This document shows, piece by piece, positions 1 through 8,314 of a stretch of DNA of 64,000 bases (its first letter is position 1; each line of letters starts with the position of its first letter). Both the position numbers and the translations under genes were made by a program. Below the pieces are notes generated by a model. That model searched no databases, was not told the DNA's origin, and worked only from the letters and a program-made list of their open reading frames with translations. The DNA is from Chryseobacterium sp. SNU WT5 (GTDB lineage: Bacteria > Bacteroidota > Bacteroidia > Flavobacteriales > Weeksellaceae), in NCBI RefSeq assembly GCF_007362475.1, contig NZ_CP041687.1, positions 744,001-808,000 on the forward strand, written 5' to 3'.

Positions 1-1
1 T

Positions 2-562
2 AATGTCATCCTTAATTTGGACAAAGTAAGACATTTCGTTTCAGTATCTGACGATAAGACTTTTGAAACAAAGAAAAATTTGATGATAGGTAGGGCTGGA
101 GTTTATCAACAGCATAGAATCGATTTTTATAAAAAATATTTCAACCATCCAATGTGTAATATAGGACAAATTAATAAAAGCGGCGGAAATCAGGACTGGA
201 TTAAACCAAAAACTTCAATCGACAAACATTTGAATTATAAATTTATCTTAAGTCTTGAAGGAAATGATGTAGCAACTAATTTAAAGTGGATCATGTCTTC
301 AAACTCCCTTGCGGTATCCCCACCTTTAAAAATGGAAACCTGGTATATGGAAGGAAAACTAAAATCAGATGAACATTTCATTGGCATCAATGAAAATTAT
401 GACAATCTGGAAGACCAACTTCAATATTATATAGATCATGAAAAAGAGGCAAAAGAGATTATTCTGAACGCAAAAAGATATAGATCACAATTTGATAATA
501 AAAATATTGAAAATTTGATTTCATTACTGATCTTAAAAAAATATTTTGCTTACATTCGTTGA
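2..562 (+). CDS. Glycosyltransferase family 90-like protein (5' end outside window)
   Basis: The frame is open to the left edge, so the N-terminus lies outside the window; a TTG at 17 is not a convincing start. The visible part resembles the C-terminal half of the CAP10/LpsA group (GT90), which transfers sugars in lipopolysaccharide or capsule synthesis. It has a Gly-Arg-Ala-Gly-x-Tyr-Gln-Gln-His-Arg stretch near the start and the typical KFILSLEGNDVATNLKWIM segment, followed by SPPLKMETWYMEGKL, thought to lie in the sugar-nucleotide site. The stop overlaps the TTG that would begin an extended form of the next gene, so the two are probably co-transcribed. The acceptor sugar cannot be told from sequence. 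Confidence 0.72.
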   Translation, partial: NVILNLDKVRHFVSVSDDKTFETKKNLMIGRAGVYQQHRIDFYKKYFNHPMCNIGQINKSGGNQDWIKPKTSIDKHLNYKFILSLEGNDVATNLKWIMSSNSLAVSPPLKMETWYMEGKLKSDEHFIGINENYDNLEDQLQYYIDHEKEAKEIILNAKRYRSQFDNKNIENLISLLILKKYFAYIR

Positions 563-582
563 AAAGAAATAAGAACTATCAT

Positions 583-924
583 ATGTTAGAAGTTGGTGAA
601 AGACCTTGGGGGAAATACTATGTGTTGGAAGATGAAATGCATTATAAATTAAAGAGAATCGAAGTTGATCCAGGGCATCGTTTATCTTACCAATTCCATC
701 ATCATCGTCAGGAATTTTGGACAGTCGTACAAGGTGCTGCAGTTGTCGTGCTTAACGGTATAGAACATCATGTAAAATACAGCGAAAGTATTCATATTCC
801 ATTGGGTGCCAAACACCGAATTGAAAACAGATCTTCGGAATTACTTGTTTTTATAGAGGTCCAGACCGGAACTTATTTCGGAGAAGATGATATCGTGAGA
901 TTGCAGGATGATTATGCACGGTAG
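583..924 (+). CDS. Stand-alone cupin, mannose-6-phosphate isomerase type II-like
   Basis: A 113-residue single cupin domain like the C-terminal isomerase domain of bifunctional ManC/AlgA enzymes. It shows the RPWG motif near residue 7, the metal-binding PGHRLSYQFHHHRQEFW block near 30-46, a second cupin motif around IPLGAKHRI, and the closing GTYFGEDDIVRLQDDY segment. ManC proteins carry a nucleotidyltransferase domain in front of this one; here it is absent, so the protein may isomerise a sugar phosphate for the neighbouring polysaccharide locus or be a sugar-binding cupin. The ATG at 583 is preferred over the TTG at 559, because residues before RPWG are normally few. Confidence 0.75.
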   Translation: MLEVGERPWGKYYVLEDEMHYKLKRIEVDPGHRLSYQFHHHRQEFWTVVQGAAVVVLNGIEHHVKYSESIHIPLGAKHRIENRSSELLVFIEVQTGTYFGEDDIVRLQDDYAR

Positions 925-984
925 TTCAAAAAAACTTGAATAAGATCATAATTTCTCAGCTGTAATGTAATATTTGTCTTTTAC

Positions 985-1341
985 TTAAAAAATTCTATAC
1001 CAATTTAAGAACTTCACAATTAAAGCAAACTTTCTATTCATTTCGGAATTATTAATATGGAGTCTTGCTTCAAATACTTTCAATGTGGTTTTGAAATTCT
1101 TTTGATGATCTGGAAACGTTTCTAATAACACTACATTTTTTCATGAGCTGACGAGAATATTTTTAGCAACTTCTTTAGTCTTTAAATGGTCTATTTTTCT
1201 TTTCAAAACTGAAATAGTTAGTGAATCGGTATTTTATCTTCTTCTGTGTTTTTGTAAAAAGTCCACCAATTTTGTAATAAATTTTTCACCATCGATGGTG
1301 CGCATTACTACTGATATTTTCAGCGGGTCATGTTCCTTATT
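985..1341 (-). pseudogene. Decayed reading frame at the end of the glycosyltransferase locus
   Basis: This gene-poor stretch holds one minus-strand frame of 119 codons interrupted only by a TAA (1234-1236) and a TGA (1141-1143), ending at a TAA at 985-987. The text between the stops looks like protein: MRTIDGEKFITKLVDFLQKH, then an amphipathic segment, then NVVLLETFPDHQKNF and FEARLHINNSEMNRKFALIV. It is in frame with the gene immediately upstream (stop at 1342), but that gene ends exactly where its paralogue ends, so this is not a simple read-through extension. I do not recognise the family. Chance openness in AT-rich DNA is the alternative. Confidence 0.4.
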
Positions 1342-2352
1342 TTATTTAAAAATATAATTAATCCAACTTGTAAATGAATATTTATTTTTAATTTCTTTAT
1401 CTAATATTTCGTAGTCCTTTGAAAGAAACTCCTTAAGTTTTTCTTCATCAATACTCTTTTCCCATACCAAAATATTGTTTGGGGAATAAAAATCATAATT
1501 TTTCACCAAAGGATTATTAGTAATTAATTTTTTGGAAAAGCAAAGCGTTTCAAAAATCCTAAAAGATAATCCATTGTGTACAGTATCAACAAAATCTAAA
1601 ACAATATTAGATTTTTTAACCTCTTCTAAAGCCTCAAGATAACTTAAAGGTTTAGTAATAAAATTAATTTCACTTCGCTTGTATTTTAGGGGGGATTGCT
1701 CGTCAAAATATAGAAGATTAATATTTGTGCTAATTTCTAATTTATTAAAAATTCTGATTAGATTGAAGACATCTTCCATTCTACTCTCAATAAAACTACC
1801 GATAAAAAAAACTTCTTTTTTTTCTTTCTCGCTAAAATTTTTTAGGTCCGCAGAATCAAAATCGAAATAGAAATTAGTGATTGGAAATACGTTAGAAAAA
1901 ATTGATTTGTATTTTTTATAATCATCTAAATCAAATAAAAAGAAACGGTCGAATACACCTATTAAATCTTTCACTTTAGGGTACCGATCGATTCCATCCC
2001 ATTGATAAGCGACAAGTTGATTTGTTTTCTTTTTAAGAAGTTGAATGGTTTCTTTTGAAAAATAATCAGGTCGTATAACAAGTGCATGGTCAGCCTTTTT
2101 CTGAACATTAGACAAAGCTTTCGTCAAACATTCATCATCATATTTATTCTTAAGATTTTCCTTATATTTTTTATCACGTAATATAGTCTTTCTAAAAAAA
2201 TTAGTAATCCTCTGAGAAAAGCTTTTATATCTGAACTCTTCATCACTCGTGAAAAGCAATACTATATCAAATCCCATTTTTTCTAAATTCGCTGAAAAAG
2301 CTTTATAAATCTTAAAATGGTTTGGAATTATAAGGATGATTGTTTTTTTCAA
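1342..2352 (-). CDS. CgeB-like GT-B glycosyltransferase (paralogue 1)
   Basis: A 336-residue protein of the CgeB/RfaS-like group of GT-B glycosyltransferases. Visible landmarks are ALVIRPDYF (about residue 90), VAYQWDGIDRYPKV (about 115), PITNFYFDFD (about 160), and a GT4-type C-terminal donor-site segment DFVDTVHNGLSFRIFETL followed by KKLITNN. There is no signal peptide or membrane segment, so it should act at the cytoplasmic face on a lipid-linked sugar. It is the downstream partner of a tandem pair with the next gene, with which it shares every one of these motifs. The linkage formed is unknown. Confidence 0.68.
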   Translation of the reverse strand: MKKTIILIIPNHFKIYKAFSANLEKMGFDIVLLFTSDEEFRYKSFSQRITNFFRKTILRDKKYKENLKNKYDDECLTKALSNVQKKADHALVIRPDYFSKETIQLLKKKTNQLVAYQWDGIDRYPKVKDLIGVFDRFFLFDLDDYKKYKSIFSNVFPITNFYFDFDSADLKNFSEKEKKEVFFIGSFIESRMEDVFNLIRIFNKLEISTNINLLYFDEQSPLKYKRSEINFITKPLSYLEALEEVKKSNIVLDFVDTVHNGLSFRIFETLCFSKKLITNNPLVKNYDFYSPNNILVWEKSIDEEKLKEFLSKDYEILDKEIKNKYSFTSWINYIFK

Positions 2353-2411
2353 ACGGATTGTTATTTTTAGTTGATATGAAATTTGTAATATAACAAAAGA
2401 TAGATAATAAC

Positions 2412-3386
2412 TTATTGAATAATCTTGTCAATCCAACTACTAAAACTATAACTTTTCACAATATCATCCGAAATTTCATGGTAAGGAATTTTGATAAAAT
2501 TTTCAATTTGTGAGTAATTATCATCAATTATAAAGATATTGTTTGAATTATAAAAATCGTAATTTTTGACCATTTTATTATCCGTAATTATCTTTTTCTT
2601 ATAATACATTGCTTCAAAAAACCTTATAGAAAGACCATTATGTACAGGATCAACAAAATCTAGTAAAATATCTGCTTTTTCTACATTCTTCAAACTTTCT
2701 AAAAACGTAATCCGGTTCTTTATATAGGTTATTCTCGTATTCTTTATTTCTGATTGATTATTATATTGTAAAATAATAGATAATTCTACGTCAATTTTTG
2801 AGACTTCTTTTATGAACTTGTCAATTTTCGCTTCTCTCCCTTTCCAATAAAGGCCAAGAAAATATAAACGAGGTTTATGATCATTAAATTCTTTGTAAAC
2901 CGGTGGGATACAATCAAAATAAAAATTAGTAATCGGTTTTATATTTTTTTCAGCACACTCTGAGTCAAAACAAAAAAAAGTATCAAATAGAGAACAATAT
3001 TTTTTTACTTCAGGAAACTTTTCGAGACCATCCCATTGATATGCAATTAATTTTTTGGCCTTTTTTCCCAATTCTTTAATCACATTAATTGGAAAGAGAT
3101 CTGGGCGGATAACTAGAGCATAATCTAAATCTCCTTCAATTTCTACAATTTGTTTGTAATACTCTTTAAGTTTATGTTGCTTAACAAGTCTTTTCTTATA
3201 ATCTTTATTTTGTTTAAAATTTTTATGAAAGAAATTAATAATGCGCTGAGTACCTTTGTACCTGAATTTCGACGGATTATCTGTAATTAAATAGGGGCAG
3301 AAACCTTCCTTTTTCAGATTTTTCACAAATAAATCCGGAAAATCTGAATAATCAGGCATCATTAAAAGAAAAGTTCTATTTGACAT
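2412..3386 (-). CDS. CgeB-like GT-B glycosyltransferase (paralogue 2)
   Basis: A 324-residue paralogue of the neighbour at 1342-2352. The shared landmarks are ALVIRPDLFP, IAYQWDGLEKFPEV, PITNFYFDC, DFVDPVHNGLSIRFFEAM and KKIITDNKMVKNYDFY, and both proteins end in the pattern YSF(S/T)SWI. The two genes are separated by about 59 bp and follow the GT2 genes in the same direction, which suggests tandem duplication and divergence of acceptor specificity. The local sequence is visibly richer in A and T than the core genes further right, as is common for horizontally exchanged surface-polysaccharide loci. Function is inferred from fold motifs only. Confidence 0.68.
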   Translation of the reverse strand: MSNRTFLLMMPDYSDFPDLFVKNLKKEGFCPYLITDNPSKFRYKGTQRIINFFHKNFKQNKDYKKRLVKQHKLKEYYKQIVEIEGDLDYALVIRPDLFPINVIKELGKKAKKLIAYQWDGLEKFPEVKKYCSLFDTFFCFDSECAEKNIKPITNFYFDCIPPVYKEFNDHKPRLYFLGLYWKGREAKIDKFIKEVSKIDVELSIILQYNNQSEIKNTRITYIKNRITFLESLKNVEKADILLDFVDPVHNGLSIRFFEAMYYKKKIITDNKMVKNYDFYNSNNIFIIDDNYSQIENFIKIPYHEISDDIVKSYSFSSWIDKIIQ

Positions 3387-3396
3387 TTTAAAAATA

Positions 3397-4455
3397 CTAT
3401 TTTAAAAAATATTTTATTTGAAGTAATTTGTATCGCTTTCTAATGCTGTTTACAGGATTTTTAAAAAAATAAGATTCAATCATATTAAAGGGGAATAAAG
3501 ATAATTTGTTTAGTGCTTTATAGTACGTTTCATTTTTTTTCGACAGAATTGAAAACGGGTCACTTTTCGTATGAACTATTTTTAATACCTTCGTCAATTC
3601 CAATAAGCATTCAACACTTAGTTTCTTTTTCTCCCGAATTGCAAAATCAATAATTACCTTTTTTAGATACTGCAAATATCGTTCGACAACCGCTTTTCTG
3701 TAAGATGTTGTGTTACGATAATAATTTTCAAAAATATTTTCCAAAATTATTAGGTAAGATTGCAGATTTCTGTCCCCAAGGTTTTTGGTAATAGATTCGG
3801 AGTTATCAGTTCTATAATAATAGGTTTTATGGTTGATGAATTTTACCTGTTCTGCTCGAAACATTACTTCAAAGAACCATGATTCGTCTTCATGTAGAAT
3901 ACCGCTTTTGAATCGTAAATTATTTCTTTTCAAAAATTCATTATTGTACAGCCGGTTTTGTGCCACTGGCGCGAGTCCTGCTTCTATGGCGAAAATCAGA
4001 ACTTCCAGATTATTATTTTTAAACAAAACGCAACCTTCCTTTGGATGTTGAAGTTGAGAAATCTCTTCTAAGTTTTCTCCATTTACTGTGACGGTAATTC
4101 CGGTAATAACATCAATATCCTCTTCAATTTCATTAATAAATATCTGTAAAGCATTTTCAGGTATCAAGTCATCGGCATCTAAAAAAAACAAATAATCTCC
4201 TTTTGCATTATCCATTCCTAAATTGCGCGTTTCAGAAATACCTTTATTTTCATGAGACAAAAATTTAAATCGAGTATCTTTTAAAGAGTATTCCTGCAGT
4301 ATTTGCGCCGTATTATCTTTACTTCCATCATTAATTAAGAAGCATTCCCAATTCTTATATGTTTGTTTTAGAACAGATTTAAGCGAGAAATGAATATAAT
4401 TTTCCGCATTATAACACGGAATAATTATCGTAATTAATGGTTCTTCAACATTCAT
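3397..4455 (-). CDS. Family 2 glycosyltransferase
   Basis: A 352-residue GT-A fold enzyme. The N-terminal nucleotide-binding strand is ITIIIPCYNAENYI (about residues 8-21), the metal-binding DxD-type motif is FFLDADDLIPENAL (about 90-103), and the catalytic-base region is LHEDESWFFEVMF (about 185). A helical extension of about 120 residues follows the catalytic domain. The start codon overlaps the stop of the upstream GT2 gene by 4 bp (ATGA), so the two are translationally coupled. It most likely adds one sugar to a lipopolysaccharide or exopolysaccharide precursor; the donor and acceptor cannot be deduced. Confidence 0.85.
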   Translation of the reverse strand: MNVEEPLITIIIPCYNAENYIHFSLKSVLKQTYKNWECFLINDGSKDNTAQILQEYSLKDTRFKFLSHENKGISETRNLGMDNAKGDYLFFLDADDLIPENALQIFINEIEEDIDVITGITVTVNGENLEEISQLQHPKEGCVLFKNNNLEVLIFAIEAGLAPVAQNRLYNNEFLKRNNLRFKSGILHEDESWFFEVMFRAEQVKFINHKTYYYRTDNSESITKNLGDRNLQSYLIILENIFENYYRNTTSYRKAVVERYLQYLKKVIIDFAIREKKKLSVECLLELTKVLKIVHTKSDPFSILSKKNETYYKALNKLSLFPFNMIESYFFKNPVNSIRKRYKLLQIKYFLK

Positions 4456-5426
4456 AATTTTATAAATCGAATATATTTCTCGTAAAAATTAATAAAAAAC
4501 CGAAGATAAAGATAGTTTTCTAGACCGATCTTAAAGGGCGAATATTGTAAAAATACAACCATGCTCTTTCTAATATCTTCTTTTTCAGAAACCATTTCAT
4601 TTGATCCAGTGTTTCGAATTATTCTTTTTAAAACCATAAAAGATTTTTTGATGATATTACGAATCACAGCATTTCTAAAATCTGAATCCATATTCACCGT
4701 TTCCAAAAATTTTGACGCCTCTATTAATGCCAGAAAGAAATGATATGCTCTTTTTGGCGTTAGATTGTGGGACAAACTATCAGCAAACTGCACATAATGA
4801 TAAATTTGTTTACTAATTTTTACAATTTTTTCTGAACTGTTAAAAATCCGAAACATGATAAAATAATCTTCAAAGGCTTCCAGATTTTCTGGAAAAGATG
4901 TATTTTTCAACAGGTGAGATTTATAAAGTTTAGCCCAAGGTTGACTTTGTATTACTTTATCTTCCAACAAGTATTTGAGTGCTGTTTGTTTATCATAAAT
5001 TTCAAGTGAATCATCAAAGACCTGTGCTTTATTATTATACTTTATATCTCCATTTTCTAAAAAAGCGCCGGCAATACTAATGTCGGCATTATTTTCTACA
5101 ATAATTTCATACAATAAAGAACAATATTCTTTCTCAACCCAGTCATCAGAATCTACAAAACAAATATATTCTCCGGATGCAATTTCAACTCCTACATTTC
5201 TAGCTTTCGATACTCCCGAATTTTTTTGATTAATAATAATTATCCTCGAATCTGTTTCCTCAAAATTTTTTAAAATTTCTAAAGTATTATCGGTAGAACC
5301 ATCATCAACAACTATTATTTCTAAATTTTGATAACTTTGGGAAATGACGGATGTCAGACATTTCGAAATCGTAGATGCACTGTTATAGCACGGAATTATT
5401 ATACTTATAAGAGCCGTTTTACCCAT
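4452..5426 (-). CDS. Family 2 glycosyltransferase
   Basis: A 324-residue GT2 enzyme with ISIIIPCYNSASTI near residue 7, VDDGSTDNTLEIL near 40, the DxD-type motif CFVDSDDWVEKEY near 90, and EDYFIMFRIF around 185. A C-terminal helical region ends in several aromatic-rich segments. It overlaps the upstream GT2 gene by 8 bp and the downstream one by 4 bp, which puts it in the middle of a tightly coupled glycosyltransferase operon. It resembles the EpsE/EpsH-like sugar transferases of capsule clusters, but the sugar specificity is open. Confidence 0.85.
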   Translation of the reverse strand: MGKTALISIIIPCYNSASTISKCLTSVISQSYQNLEIIVVDDGSTDNTLEILKNFEETDSRIIIINQKNSGVSKARNVGVEIASGEYICFVDSDDWVEKEYCSLLYEIIVENNADISIAGAFLENGDIKYNNKAQVFDDSLEIYDKQTALKYLLEDKVIQSQPWAKLYKSHLLKNTSFPENLEAFEDYFIMFRIFNSSEKIVKISKQIYHYVQFADSLSHNLTPKRAYHFFLALIEASKFLETVNMDSDFRNAVIRNIIKKSFMVLKRIIRNTGSNEMVSEKEDIRKSMVVFLQYSPFKIGLENYLYLRFFINFYEKYIRFIKL

Positions 5427-6228
5427 AGATTATATAATCTTTTTGAATTTGGAGAAGGCCATTTTCACAAACTGTTTCTTTAGAAGCTTTCAAGTTTTCA
5501 ATCTTTTCAACCTGATCGTCATGATTGGTTTTATCACTTTCTTTATGGAAAATATGATACTGTATCGCTCCAAATTTTAGTTTCCTTTTTACTAATCCCA
5601 GATTGACAAAACGTTGAGCGATTTCTTTATCTTCAGCTCCCCATCCTTTCAGAAGATTATTATATCCATTTACTTTTACAAAATCATTACGCCAAAAAGC
5701 CATATTGCTACCCAAAATGCCGTCTGCTGAATTCTCTTCTTTACTTTCAAAAATTTGATTATAAAATGGAATTCGAATACCATGTTCCCTCATTTTAATG
5801 TCCGAGCTTAGAAAAGAAATGGAAATTGATTTTTTTTGCAAAAGCTTATTACTTTTAATTTTCCCAATCATAAGCCTTCTACCTTTTATGAAAGAATTCC
5901 GTTTTGCAAAAGTCTTGTGATCCTTTATAAAGTCTTGATGTAAAATAACGTCACCATCAATCTGTATGATATAATCTCCACTAGAAACTTTGATTGCTTT
6001 ATTTCTAATTTCTGCCAATTTAAACCCATCATCCGGGTGCCAGACATGTAGTATTGTATTATAATAAATTTTTCTGTTATGATCAATTATTTCCTTCGTA
6101 GATCCTGTAGAACCGTCATCCGCAATTATAATTTCCTCTGGCTTTACAGATTGCTCCATCAAACTTTGGAGACATAATTCTAAAGCTTCCGGCCAGTTAT
6201 ACGTTGAAACAATTACCGAAACAGTCAT
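5419..6228 (-). CDS. Family 2 glycosyltransferase with galactosyltransferase-type C-terminus
   Basis: A 269-residue GT2 enzyme: VSVIVSTYNWPEALELCL at the N-terminus, the metal-binding motif IIQIDGDVILHQDFI near residue 90, and LKGWGAEDKEIAQRFVNLG near 200. The last segment (WGxED) is the signature of the Glyco_transf_7C group seen in beta-1,4-galactosyltransferases and chondroitin polymerase-like enzymes. The gene abuts the next upstream gene with no spacer (6228/6229) and overlaps the downstream gene by 8 bp. A galactosyl or N-acetylhexosaminyl transfer in outer-core or O-chain assembly is plausible but not proven. Confidence 0.85.
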   Translation of the reverse strand: MTVSVIVSTYNWPEALELCLQSLMEQSVKPEEIIIADDGSTGSTKEIIDHNRKIYYNTILHVWHPDDGFKLAEIRNKAIKVSSGDYIIQIDGDVILHQDFIKDHKTFAKRNSFIKGRRLMIGKIKSNKLLQKKSISISFLSSDIKMREHGIRIPFYNQIFESKEENSADGILGSNMAFWRNDFVKVNGYNNLLKGWGAEDKEIAQRFVNLGLVKRKLKFGAIQYHIFHKESDKTNHDDQVEKIENLKASKETVCENGLLQIQKDYIIYG

Positions 6229-6975
6229 TTATTTTCTTTTATACTCTACCAATTTTGCCAACGTAGCAAATTTATACTGAGATTTCAAAATTGCAAAGAT
6301 TAATCCTTCTTTTCCGTCTAAAAATCCTTTCTTTATAAAGTAATATTTAAAAAACCAAAAAAAAGGAGAAAATATAAGTTTACTTATTGTTACTTTATTT
6401 CCTAGTCTTTTGGTGATCTCAGCTGTCGAGTAATTATTATTTTTCTGCAAGATTGTCGAGACCGAGTCATTAGCCAAATGTTCTATTGCAAACTGTAAAT
6501 TTTTGGGATTGACCTTTAGGGTTTTCCCATTTATTTCTGGTTTTGAATGAATAAATTCCGGCCAAGAAATAAAATCTTTCCTAAAAAAACGATACACGTA
6601 ATCAGGATAGGCAGATCTCATAAATTTCCCCAAAAAATAATTTCTTCGAGGAATTGCTAGACAAACATTCCCATCGACATTATCTTTATATTCATATAAA
6701 AAAGTCTTTAAATCCTCGGAAACGATTTCATCAGCATCTAATAAAAGAACCCACTCGTTTTTTGCACTTTGAATTGCAAAATTTCTTGCAGGTTCTACAA
6801 AATTTAATTTCTCATGTGGTAAAATAGTACAGTTATATCTATGGGCAATTTCAATCGTACGATCATCACTTCCCATATCGCAAATTAAAATCTCATCGAA
6901 ATCCTGCACGCATTGCAATACCTTTTCAAAATGCAATTCAGCGTTGTAGGTATTTATAACCACAGATATTCCCAT
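6229..6975 (-). CDS. WaaE/KdtX-like family 2 glycosyltransferase
   Basis: A 248-residue enzyme of the WaaE/KdtX group, which adds a sugar to the inner core of lipopolysaccharide. Features are ISVVINTYNAELHFEKVL at the N-terminus, ILICDMGSDDRTIEIA near residue 30, the DxD-type motif LLLDADEIVSEDL near 76, RFFRKDFISWP near 130 and a conserved histidine in EHLANDSVSTILQKNNNYS. It is the first glycosyltransferase of the minus-strand operon and begins only 2 bp after rocD ends, so it is probably expressed from the rocD promoter. Group assignment is by motif layout; the exact acceptor is inferred. Confidence 0.82.
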   Translation of the reverse strand: MGISVVINTYNAELHFEKVLQCVQDFDEILICDMGSDDRTIEIAHRYNCTILPHEKLNFVEPARNFAIQSAKNEWVLLLDADEIVSEDLKTFLYEYKDNVDGNVCLAIPRRNYFLGKFMRSAYPDYVYRFFRKDFISWPEFIHSKPEINGKTLKVNPKNLQFAIEHLANDSVSTILQKNNNYSTAEITKRLGNKVTISKLIFSPFFWFFKYYFIKKGFLDGKEGLIFAILKSQYKFATLAKLVEYKRK

Positions 6976-6977
6976 AA

Positions 6978-8222
6978 CTACTTCTTATATTCCAGAACCG
7001 TTTTCTCAATAATCGCAACACAATCCAGAAGTTGCTCTTTTGTTATAACTAATGGGGGTGCCAATCTGATAATATTTCCATGAGTTGGCTTAGCAAGTAA
7101 ACCATTTTCTTTTAGTTTCAGGCAAATTTCCCAGGCTGTAGAACTTTCTGGCGTATCATTAATCAAAATAGCATTCAACAATCCCTTTCCTCTAACTTTG
7201 GTAATTAAATCTGATTTTACAATCACTTTCTCTATCTCAGAACGGAATAAATTTCCTAATTCTTCAGCACGTTCTGACAATTTCTCCTCTTCAACAACTT
7301 TCAGAGCCGCCATTGCGACAGCACATGCAATAGGGTTACCTCCAAAGGTAGAACCGTGTTGTCCAGGATGGATAACATTCATAATATTATTGTTTGCTAA
7401 AACTGCAGACACAGGATACATTCCACCAGAAATTGCTTTCCCTAAAACCAGTATATCCGGTTGAACATCTTCATGATGACAAGCGATTAGTCTTCCTGTT
7501 CTTGCGATCCCTGTTTGTACTTCATCTGCAATGAAAAGAACATTGTATTTTTTACATAAATCTGAAGCAGCTTTTAAATAACCTTCATCAGGAACATAAA
7601 CTCCAGCTTCACCCTGAATAGGTTCCACTAAGAATGCTGCAATATTGGGAGCATCGTTTTTTAAAGTTTCTTCTAAAGCTTGAAGATCGTTATATGGTAT
7701 TTTAATAAATCCTGGAGTAAAAGGTCCATAATTATTACTGGCATCAGGATCATTTGAGAAAGATACAATTGTAGTCGTTCTTCCGTGGAAATTATTTTCA
7801 CAAACGATGATCTTGGCAGCGTTTTCAGCAATACCTTTTACTTCATAACTCCATTTTCTTGCTAACTTCACCGCCGTCTCTACCGCTTCCGCTCCAGAAT
7901 TCATCGGTAGAACTTTGTCAAATTTAAAGAGTGAAGTAATCATTTTTTCATATTCTCCCAAATTTGAATTATAGAATGCTCTGGATGTTAAAGCCAATTT
8001 CTTAGCTTGATCGATAAGCGCTTCTAAAATTTTCGGATGAGAATGACCTTGGTTCACTGCAGAATAGGCTGAAAGAAAATCATAATATCTTTTTCCTTCT
8101 ACATCCCAAACAAATACTCCTTCGCCCTTCTCTAAAACCACAGGAAGTGGGTGATAATTATGAGCGCCGTGATCGTTTTCTAAATCAATATAATACTGAG
8201 AATTTTTCGCTGTTGCTGACAT
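6978..8222 (-). CDS. rocD: Ornithine aminotransferase
   Basis: A 414-residue PLP enzyme of class III that converts ornithine and 2-oxoglutarate to glutamate-5-semialdehyde and glutamate, linking arginine and proline metabolism. Motifs: [17 protein letters not shown] (PLP phosphate site, about 105-125), [32 protein letters not shown] (about 225-240) and the PLP lysine in [11 protein letters not shown] (about 265). Length and motifs match the OAT family closely. A -7 promoter element lies 14 nt before the start. The stop is 2 bp from the first glycosyltransferase gene, an unusual partner for an amino-acid enzyme. Confidence 0.95.
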   Translation of the reverse strand: MSATAKNSQYYIDLENDHGAHNYHPLPVVLEKGEGVFVWDVEGKRYYDFLSAYSAVNQGHSHPKILEALIDQAKKLALTSRAFYNSNLGEYEKMITSLFKFDKVLPMNSGAEAVETAVKLARKWSYEVKGIAENAAKIIVCENNFHGRTTTIVSFSNDPDASNNYGPFTPGFIKIPYNDLQALEETLKNDAPNIAAFLVEPIQGEAGVYVPDEGYLKAASDLCKKYNVLFIADEVQTGIARTGRLIACHHEDVQPDILVLGKAISGGMYPVSAVLANNNIMNVIHPGQHGSTFGGNPIACAVAMAALKVVEEEKLSERAEELGNLFRSEIEKVIVKSDLITKVRGKGLLNAILINDTPESSTAWEICLKLKENGLLAKPTHGNIIRLAPPLVITKEQLLDCVAIIEKTVLEYKK

Positions 8223-8236
8223 AAAACTACTTTTTA

Positions 8237-8244
8237 CAAATTTA
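8237..8244 (-). promoter_or_regulatory. -7 element for rocD
   Basis: On the minus strand the sequence reads TAAATTTG, a full match to the Bacteroidota -7 consensus TAnnTTTG, 14 nt before the rocD ATG. The expected transcript would have a leader of only about 7-10 nt. No clear TTTG at -33 was found at the usual spacing. Confidence 0.55.
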
Positions 8245-8272
8245 CTACTTATTATTGAAATTTATAAATAGA

Positions 8273-8294
8273 AAATGCCCCAAAAGAGGCATTT
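8273..8294 (-). terminator. Weak terminator after accC
   Basis: Inverted arms AAATGCC and GGCATTT flank an 8-nt loop in the gap between accC and rocD, which are both on the minus strand. The following T-run on the minus strand is broken, so termination may be partial and some accC transcript may run into rocD. Confidence 0.4.
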
Positions 8295-8314
8295 CTTTTT
8301 ATAAATTGACTGGA

